A stretch of DNA of 10,118 bases from Bacillota bacterium (lineage in GTDB: Bacteria > Bacillota > Clostridia > Peptostreptococcales > Anaerovoracaceae). The stretch lies in contig JAEDMR010000064.1 in assembly GCA_016302925.1 (NCBI GenBank), forward strand, positions 1 to 10,118. The letters run 5' to 3'. The notes under the pieces are model-generated. The model saw only the letters and a list, made by a program, of their open reading frames with translations, was not told where the DNA came from and made no database searches. The translations under genes and the position numbers were made by a program. Positions 6,028-10,118 of this stretch are shown here, piece by piece (the first letter of the stretch is position 1; every line of letters begins with the position of its first letter).

Positions 6028-6974
6028 TGGCAGAGAAAATCGCAAAAGGCGACAAAATGGCGACCCGCCAGGCATACGGGAAAGTCCTGGTGGAACTGGG
6101 TGCGGAAAACCCGAATCTGGTGGTAATGGATGCTGACCTTTCCAAGTCCACCATGACGGCTGATTTCGGAAAAGCCTATCCGGACCGTTTCTTCAATATG
6201 GGCATCGCAGAGCAAAATCTGTACGGCACCGCCTGCGGACTTGCTCTTTCGGGAAAGACGGTATGTGCGTCCACCTTTGCCATGTTTGCTGCAGGACGTG
6301 CTTTTGAGATCATCCGCAACTCCATCGGTTATACTCACGCCAACGTAAAGGTCTGCGCTACCCACGCCGGTATCACCGTCGGTGAGGACGGCGCCAGCCA
6401 TCAGACATTCGAGGATATTGCCCTCATGCGTACTATTCCGGGCATGACCGTGGTTAATCCATCCGACGGCGTTTCTGCCATGAAGCTGCTGCGTCAGGTG
6501 GTTGCCTTTGACGGTCCGGCCTATGTGCGCCTTGGCCGTGCATCCGTTCCTGTGTGCTATGATGAAGCAGACGAGATTGTGCTGGGTAAAGGCAACCAGC
6601 TCCGGGACGGCAAGGATGTGACCATCATCGCCACCGGTATCATGGTCAACGAAGCTCTCATGGCTGCCGACCAGCTGGCAGCGGAAGGCATCGACGCCCG
6701 CGTCATCGACATGCATACCATCAAGCCGCTGGATGAGGACATCATCGTAAAGGCTGCATCCGAAACCGGCGCCATTGTCACCGCAGAGGAGCACTCCGTC
6801 ATCGGCGGACTGGGCAGCGCGGTAGCAGAAGTTGTCGTGAAGAAGTGCCCGGTAAAGATGGCCATGGTTGGCCAGCAGGATACCTTCGGCGAATCCGGCA
6901 AACCGGACGAGCTGAAGAAGAAGTACGGCATGACAGCGGACGACATCGTGAAGGCTGTGAAGGGCCTGCGGTAA
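6027..6974 (+). CDS. tktB: Transketolase, C-terminal (pyrimidine-binding) subunit
   Basis: This 315-residue subunit has the pyrimidine-binding domain and the C-terminal swivel domain. The catalytic glutamate that activates thiamine diphosphate is E62 in FNMGIAEQNLYG (56-67). The active-site loop GEDGASHQ (119-126), NPSDGVSAMK and VRLGR are typical, and the C-terminal domain has DMHTIKPLD and EEHSVIGGLGS. Start: ATG 6027 lies 9 bases after GGAGG (6013-6017) and overlaps the previous stop; ATG 6021 is also in frame but too close to that site. The gene ends in a hairpin that covers its stop codon. Confidence 0.94.
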   Translation: MAEKIAKGDKMATRQAYGKVLVELGAENPNLVVMDADLSKSTMTADFGKAYPDRFFNMGIAEQNLYGTACGLALSGKTVCASTFAMFAAGRAFEIIRNSIGYTHANVKVCATHAGITVGEDGASHQTFEDIALMRTIPGMTVVNPSDGVSAMKLLRQVVAFDGPAYVRLGRASVPVCYDEADEIVLGKGNQLRDGKDVTIIATGIMVNEALMAADQLAAEGIDARVIDMHTIKPLDEDIIVKAASETGAIVTAEEHSVIGGLGSAVAEVVVKKCPVKMAMVGQQDTFGESGKPDELKKKYGMTADDIVKAVKGLR

Positions 6975-6989
6975 CTGTTGACGCAGGCC
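6963..6989 (+). terminator. Hairpin spanning the tktB stop codon
   Basis: GGCCTGCG (6963-6970) pairs perfectly with CGCAGGCC (6982-6989) around an 11-base loop that begins with the end of the TAA stop codon. No T run follows, so it is more likely a 3'-end stabiliser or pause hairpin than a terminator. A true terminator follows at 7025-7051. Confidence 0.4.
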
Positions 6990-7024
6990 GGTTTCCGGGA
7001 AACTACATAAAATGGAATTCATAC

Positions 7025-7051
7025 AGGCAGGGCAGCGATGCCCTGCTTTTT
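7025..7051 (+). terminator. Rho-independent terminator of the transketolase operon
   Basis: GCAGGGCA (7027-7034) pairs perfectly with TGCCCTGC (7039-7046) over the loop GCGA, followed directly by five T (7047-7051). It is a textbook intrinsic terminator 52 bases after the tktB stop. Confidence 0.92.
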
Positions 7052-7114
7052 GCATGCATAATCCCGGCCCTGTCCTCATAGTTTATTATGAGATTCTATG
7101 AAGGGAGCTTGACG

Positions 7115-7711
7115 ATGCGTGACGATAGAGTAAAAGAAAGAGATGGCCGGCGGGATGACCGGGATGGTCAGGATAATCGGCGGGGCGGTCGGGACGATCA
7201 GCGTGATGGTCGGGACAATCGGCGGGACGGTCGACGGCGCAAAATCTTTTCGCGGCGTTTTCTCTCGCGGGCGGCTGCCGCGTTTCTGGTTCTCGGGTTG
7301 CTGGGGGGCGGCGGATATATGCTGGCAGGCAGCGGCGCGCTCAGCGGGATCACCGGAGGGAAGACAGTGGAGTTCAAACAGCTGGCCTCTGATAAGGTGC
7401 CCCAGTCCATTGAAAAAGATGTGATTCCGGAATACAGAGAGCTGGAACGTGCCCTGGGCTGTCTGGTGGATGGAAAAGTATATGTGGTGGTGACACGGGG
7501 AGAAAAACCGACGGCGGGATATGATCTCTCCATCGAGAAGATGAAGCTGGAAAAAACAGATGACGGACAGAATCTGGTGGTGACCGCTCTGTTCACAGAA
7601 CCGCCGGAAGGCGAATCTGTGTCGCAGATTATTACCTATCCGTATAAAGTGGCGGAAACAGAACTGACCCAGCTGCCGGACACCATCGAGCTGCGCACCC
7701 GGTTTCAGTGA
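7115..7711 (+). CDS. Single-pass membrane protein with PrcB-like C-terminal domain
   Basis: The 198-residue protein has three parts. Residues 1-48 are highly charged and include a seven-residue repeat (10-42: DGRRDDR, DGQDNRR, GGRDDQR, DGRDNRR, DGRRR). Residues about 53-72 are an Ala/Leu/Gly-rich membrane helix. Residues about 120-190 (VYVVVTRGEKPTAGYDLSIEKM, then PPEGESVSQIITYPYKVAE) resemble the PrcB C-terminal domain, known from a protease-complex partner of Treponema, with its G-x-K-x-T-x-G-Y turn. With Arg-rich sequence before the helix, the domain should lie outside the cell. The substrate or partner is unknown. ATG 7115 is chosen because AAGGGAG (7101-7107) precedes it by 7 bases; the in-frame ATG 7088 has no such site. 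A terminator isolates it from tktB. Confidence 0.75.
   Translation: MRDDRVKERDGRRDDRDGQDNRRGGRDDQRDGRDNRRDGRRRKIFSRRFLSRAAAAFLVLGLLGGGGYMLAGSGALSGITGGKTVEFKQLASDKVPQSIEKDVIPEYRELERALGCLVDGKVYVVVTRGEKPTAGYDLSIEKMKLEKTDDGQNLVVTALFTEPPEGESVSQIITYPYKVAETELTQLPDTIELRTRFQ
7142..7240 (+). repeat. 21-bp in-frame tandem repeat (about 4.7 units)
   Basis: Units start at 7142, 7163, 7184, 7205 and 7226 (last one partial). The typical unit is GAT GGT CGG GAC AAT CGG CGG, encoding D-G-R-D-N-R-R. Units differ by a few substitutions that mostly keep the charge pattern. It encodes the cytoplasmic tail of the PrcB-like protein. The last part before the membrane helix is Arg/Lys only. Confidence 0.85.
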
Positions 7712-7721
7712 GAATACGAAA

Positions 7722-7848
7722 GAGCAGAGGGCGAGGAGAAAAGCGTAAGCGGTCGGGACAAAGGCGCAGAGGGCGAGATCAAAAGCACAGACAGCCGGGA
7801 CAGAGGCGCAGAGGGTCAGCACAAAAACACAAAAGGTGGAGAAAGGAC
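7722..7848. repeat. 42-bp tandem repeat (three diverged units)
   Basis: CAGAGGG recurs at 7725, 7767 and 7809, exactly 42 bases apart, and the flanking sequence of the second and third units is clearly alike (both carry GGCGCAGAGGG). The tract is T-poor. It lies between the PrcB-like gene and the tRNA promoter. On the plus strand an open frame from GTG 7708 (overlapping the previous stop) reads it as a 14-residue Arg/Gly/Gln/Lys repeat, but there is no ribosome binding site. The rest of this intergenic stretch holds only the tRNA promoter. Confidence 0.75.
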
Positions 7849-7908
7849 ATGAACATGATCCCCGTACGTTTGCAGGATCGTGTTTCCTGTCCATTTCTGT
7901 TTTTTCTC

Positions 7909-7937
7909 TTGACATCTTCGCCAAAGAGGAATATTCT
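7909..7937 (+). promoter_or_regulatory. Sigma-A promoter of the tRNA-Ala gene
   Basis: TTGACA (7909-7914) is followed after 17 bases by TATTCT (7932-7937). Transcription would start near 7944, about 13 bases before the mature tRNA. The -35 box is a perfect consensus. Confidence 0.75.
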
Positions 7938-7956
7938 ATTCTGGTAAGATATCTGT

Positions 7957-8032
7957 GGGCCCGTGGCTCAGCTGGGAGAGCGCCGCGTTCGCAACGCGGA
8001 GGCCGAGGGTTCGAACCCCTTCGGGTCCACCA
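7957..8032 (+). tRNA. tRNA-Ala, anticodon CGC
   Basis: All arms fold. The acceptor stem is GGGCCCG (7957-7963) with CGGGTCC (8022-8028), including the G3-U70 wobble that identifies alanine tRNAs. The D stem is GCTC/GAGC. The anticodon stem CCGCG/CGCGG holds the loop TTCGCAA with anticodon CGC at 7990-7992, reading GCG. The T arm has TTCGAAC in the loop. The discriminator is A8029 and CCA is encoded (8030-8032). It is a single gene with its own promoter and terminator. Its 3' end is duplicated at 8215. Confidence 0.97.
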
Positions 8033-8157
8033 TTATGGAAAAAACAGGGATTTGTTCCCTGCTTTTTTTCGTTCTGTGAACCCGGGCGAAGGGGTTCGAA
8101 GCCGCAGGGCAGCGCCGGGGGCGGAACAGTCCGGTGGACTGTGGAGCCGGCGCTGGT
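8016..8157 (+). repeat. Direct repeat copy 1: tRNA-Ala 3' end plus downstream DNA
   Basis: This 142-base block matches 8215-8355 with one substitution (8073 T versus G) and one missing T in the T run. It includes the last 17 bases of the tRNA, the terminator, a 6-bp hairpin (8078-8083 with 8092-8097) and a compound hairpin (outer 9 bp, 8110-8118 with 8147-8155; inner 7 bp, 8126-8132 with 8136-8142). Repeats anchored in a tRNA 3' end are typical of integrase attachment sites, but no integrase is visible. Confidence 0.9.
8036..8069 (+). terminator. Terminator of tRNA-Ala (copy 1)
   Basis: CAGGGA (8045-8050) pairs with TCCCTG (8056-8061) over a 5-base loop, followed by a run of seven T (8063-8069). 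An A run at 8039-8044 gives the same design on the opposite strand, so it should work in both directions. Confidence 0.85.
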
Positions 8158-8214
8158 CCGAGACCTGCGAGAGGCAGGTCGAAGGAGGAAGGGCTGCGAC
8201 AGCAGACCGGTCGG
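8158..8214. other. 57-bp unique spacer between the two repeat copies
   Basis: It contains a perfect 7-bp hairpin (GACCTGC 8162-8168 with GCAGGTC 8174-8180, loop GAGAG) and the palindrome GACCGGTC (8206-8213). It occupies the place that the first 59 bases of the tRNA occupy before copy 1. I could not fold it with the tRNA tail of copy 2 into a tRNA cloverleaf: there is no matching acceptor strand and no T loop. Confidence 0.4.
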
Positions 8215-8355
8215 CCCCTTCGGGTCCACCATTATGGAAAAAACAGGGATTTGTTCCCTGCTTTTTTCGTGCTGTGAACCCGGGCGAAGGGGTTCGAAGC
8301 CGCAGGGCAGCGCCGGGGGCGGAACAGTCCGGTGGACTGTGGAGCCGGCGCTGGT
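8215..8355 (+). repeat. Direct repeat copy 2, ending at an anti-sigma gene stop
   Basis: This is the 141-base second copy, offset 199 bases before the T run and 198 after it. It begins with the tRNA tail CCCCTTCGGGTCCACCA without the tRNA body. It ends at 8355, the first base of the TTA that is the complement of the anti-sigma stop codon, where the AT-rich segment begins. The compound hairpin recurs at 8308-8353. Confidence 0.9.
8238..8267 (-). terminator. Bidirectional terminator (copy 2), serving the sigma operon
   Basis: CAGGGA (8244-8249) pairs with TCCCTG (8255-8260), flanked by six A (8238-8243) and six T (8262-8267). On the minus strand the stem is followed by six T, so it can end the sigma/anti-sigma transcript about 90 bases after the anti-sigma stop. 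On the plus strand it would stop any read-through from the tRNA. Confidence 0.65.
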
Positions 8356-9509
8356 TAATTTAAACTTCCATCCCATAACGGCATATTTCTAATATATTCT
8401 TCTTGAATTGCCGGCACATAATAAGCACCATAGTCTGTCAAACCATTTTCTCGCCGCATTTCCGGAAGTTCAATATAGAATCGATAATAGGGGAGAAATG
8501 TTTTTTCGGTGTTGCTTCTCCTGTAAACAAGTTCTACCTTGCAAATCAATTCAGCATCCGTGATTACATAAGGAACGGAAGTAATATAGTGTCCTTCTAA
8601 TAAAAACTCATATGCCTCATCTGTTGAAATAACAGGATAATCTCCCATTTTTTCCGCACAAGAAAGCCCACTGTAAATTCGGATCAGAGAGAGATTTCCA
8701 TTATCATCAGGATAAAACCTGACGAAGTTAAAATTATAGTTCAAAATATCTTCCAATTCATCTCCGGCGGAATCATATAAGGCATATTCTCGTTCAAAAC
8801 GCGGCTCTGTGATATAATTTCCGGCTTCGTCATAGTCGTTCCAGATAATATAGGAACCAGACATCACCTTTTTCGGTTCGGATAACCCTATCAGTTCGAA
8901 ATACTCCTGTGACAGATACTCTAGCACCTGTTGTGCCTCAGCATCAGTTGTGTCGAATAAAGTAAAGCTATATTCCTCCGGTAGTGTCCGTCCGTTCTCG
9001 AACCAAACCTCAATTATCCCGTCTGCATAAACACATATTTGCAACTCATCTGTGCTTGCCGTAAGGCACTCCGGTTCTGTTTCAATATCATAGCGGTCCA
9101 AATTCAAAGCAGCTATTGCAGTTTCCAACCTCTGTTTCATGTCAGTCTGAGACAAACCAACCGGTTTTCCTGCGGAATCGTAGGAACCGTTCCGGTAGAC
9201 TGGCAGCACAGAAAATTCCATAGATTCAGACCATGGATTCCCATCGTCCCATTGTGAAATATCGTAGCCTAACCAACTTTCAAATCCCATTCCGCTATTT
9301 TCAAAATCTGGAATTGTCAGCATTTGAAGACCATCTTTCTCCGGGGTAATTACTCTTATACCTGCTAAAATCACTACGACAACACACGCTGCCATAGCTC
9401 CCCATTTCATCCAATGGGGCTTCTTTGCTTTCTTCTTGTAGCTGAGGGCTTCATCAACATATTTCGTATCAAGTTCACTCATAGCGTCGGAAAATTTCTT
9501 TGCGTTCAT
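8355..9509 (-). CDS. Putative membrane anti-sigma factor / sensor protein
   Basis: This 384-residue protein has a short charged N-terminal tail (1-32), one membrane helix (about 33-54, including AACVVVVILAGI) and a large acidic extracytoplasmic region (about 330 residues) rich in Tyr, Asp and Glu. The start ATG (9509-9507) overlaps the stop of the sigma gene as ATGA, so the two are translationally coupled. A membrane protein encoded directly after an ECF-type sigma factor is usually its anti-sigma factor, and the tail would hold the sigma factor at the membrane. I see no zinc-finger (ZAS) HxxxCxxC motif and no named domain outside the cell, so function is inferred from context. Its stop codon lies at the edge of the 141-base repeat. 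Its DNA is more AT-rich than the genes to the left. Confidence 0.65.
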   Translation of the reverse strand: MNAKKFSDAMSELDTKYVDEALSYKKKAKKPHWMKWGAMAACVVVVILAGIRVITPEKDGLQMLTIPDFENSGMGFESWLGYDISQWDDGNPWSESMEFSVLPVYRNGSYDSAGKPVGLSQTDMKQRLETAIAALNLDRYDIETEPECLTASTDELQICVYADGIIEVWFENGRTLPEEYSFTLFDTTDAEAQQVLEYLSQEYFELIGLSEPKKVMSGSYIIWNDYDEAGNYITEPRFEREYALYDSAGDELEDILNYNFNFVRFYPDDNGNLSLIRIYSGLSCAEKMGDYPVISTDEAYEFLLEGHYITSVPYVITDAELICKVELVYRRSNTEKTFLPYYRFYIELPEMRRENGLTDYGAYYVPAIQEEYIRNMPLWDGSLN

Positions 9510-10066
9510 ACCAATACCTCTCTTTCAATCAAGTATTGTTTCATCTTTTCGCGGATACGAGTCAGCCGGACGGAGATGGTTTTCTCCGAAAGCCCCATAA
9601 ACTCAGCAATGTCTTTGTAGCTGTCGGCAAACCAGTAGCGACGTGTGAAAATGACGCGGTTTTCGACGGTCAGCGTATCCAGAAACTCTCCAATGATACA
9701 GGCTAATTCTCTGGCTTCGATTTCATCTTCCACGGTTTTCCGGTCTGCGATACAGCCTTCGATTTCCTCTAATGCAATCTTGTAATGTCCGCTTCGTTTT
9801 GCTGCTTCCTTTCTCCAATAGATTTTGAGGGAAACATTCCGCACGATTTTCGCAATGTATGACAATAACGGATCAGGGCGTGCCGGGGGAATGGCGTTCC
9901 ATGCGCCGAAGTAAGCTTCGTTGACACATTCCTCTGCGCCATGCCTGTTATTCACGATGCTATACGAGAGATTATGGCAGAGTTTTCCGTATTTCATGTC
10001 CATCTCCCGGATGGCTTGCTCTGACCGTTCAAAGAACATTTCTATGATTTTTTCATCGTCTATCAT
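9506..10066 (-). CDS. ECF-type RNA polymerase sigma factor
   Basis: This 186-residue protein has the two-domain layout of a sigma-70 group IV factor. Region 2 (about 20-86) includes NRHGAEECVNEAYFGAWNAI and SYIAKIVRNVSLKIYWRK, the part that binds core polymerase and the -10 element. Region 4 (about 120-180) ends in a helix-turn-helix, SYKDIAEFMGLSEKTISVRL (149-168), for -35 recognition. A charged linker lies between. The ATG at 10066 follows AAGGAGG (complement of 10074-10080) at good spacing. The next gene, overlapping by ATGA, is its probable membrane anti-sigma partner. Such pairs often autoregulate; the promoter is cut by the window edge. Confidence 0.9.
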   Translation of the reverse strand: MIDDEKIIEMFFERSEQAIREMDMKYGKLCHNLSYSIVNNRHGAEECVNEAYFGAWNAIPPARPDPLLSYIAKIVRNVSLKIYWRKEAAKRSGHYKIALEEIEGCIADRKTVEDEIEARELACIIGEFLDTLTVENRVIFTRRYWFADSYKDIAEFMGLSEKTISVRLTRIREKMKQYLIEREVLV

Positions 10067-10118
10067 CTCACCGCCTCCTTTCCGGCCTTACCTATATACT
10101 ACGGTTTTAGCGGCGAAT
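10067..10118 (-). promoter_or_regulatory. Upstream region of the sigma factor gene (partial)
   Basis: On the minus strand it holds the ribosome binding site AAGGAGG and, about 27-35 bases before the ATG, the sequence GTAGTATATAGG, which could contain a -10 element. An AAAACC word lies directly upstream of it. The region is truncated, so no -35 spacing can be judged. Confidence 0.35.

Noticed and set aside
5949..7079. Minus-strand 376-codon frame over tktB
   Set aside because: Antisense shadow of the transketolase C-terminal subunit, crossing its terminator.
7075..7092. CTCATA-N6-TATGAG inverted repeat before the PrcB-like gene
   Set aside because: Six-base arms in an AT-rich spacer are easily chance, and no promoter could be aligned with it.
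7076..7924. Minus-strand 282-codon frame with a hydrophobic 14-residue repeat
   Set aside because: It is antisense to the PrcB-like gene and its hydrophobic pattern is a by-product of the 42-bp repeat; no ribosome binding site is evident. The repeat itself is reported.
7957..8355. CRISPR array or a second complete tRNA gene
   Set aside because: Only two long copies exist, with a unique 57-base spacer, unlike CRISPR repeats. The second tRNA tail lacks acceptor 5' strand, anticodon arm and T loop.
7836..8376. Several frames of 145-175 codons on both strands across the tRNA and the direct repeats
   Set aside because: They read through a tRNA, terminators and hairpins and repeat only because the DNA repeats. 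Predicted proteins of this kind are artefacts of tRNA-flanking DNA.

Overview
The window looks like a chromosomal segment of an anaerobic Clostridia-type Bacillota. The evidence is a Clostridium symbiosum-like glutamate dehydrogenase, an AddA-type helicase-nuclease C-terminus, a transketolase split into two subunit genes, an EndoA-like MazF beside an NAD(P)HX dehydratase, consensus sigma-A promoters and purine-rich ribosome binding sites. I cannot name the genus. Most of the left 8.3 kb is fairly GC-rich; the right 1.75 kb is clearly more AT-rich.

Left part (1-2284): the last 36 codons of a probable addA run rightward and converge on gdhA, which runs leftward (481-1827). Between them lie a 183-bp palindromic, MITE-like repeat (134-316), a T-free low-complexity tract and the gdhA terminator. 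gdhA has a TTGACA-17-TATCTT promoter with a duplicated octamer in its leader. A divergent promoter (TTGCAA-18-TATAAT) drives mgtE; its leader holds a 32-codon reading frame with a good Shine-Dalgarno sequence and competing hairpins, a candidate attenuation device.

Middle (2285-7711): mgtE (Mg2+ channel), nnrD (NAD(P)H-hydrate dehydratase) and mazF (mRNA interferase, likely TTG start, no antitoxin gene beside it) are packed as one probable operon closed by a hairpin. Two transketolase subunit genes follow, overlapping by one base (TAATG) and ended by a strong terminator. Next is a single-pass membrane protein with a PrcB-like extracytoplasmic domain and an Arg/Asp/Gly seven-residue repeat N-terminus. 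A 42-bp tandem repeat lies downstream of it.

Right part (7712-10118): tRNA-Ala(CGC) has its own promoter and terminator. The last 17 bases of this tRNA, its terminator and about 90 bp of hairpin-rich DNA are duplicated 199 bp downstream. The second copy ends on the stop codon of a leftward sigma/anti-sigma pair, where base composition drops sharply. That pair (ECF-type sigma factor, then a membrane anti-sigma-like protein, ATGA overlap) looks like an accessory cassette joined at the tRNA locus. This junction and the mgtE leader are the most interesting parts of the window; no complete mobile element, CRISPR array or phage module is visible.
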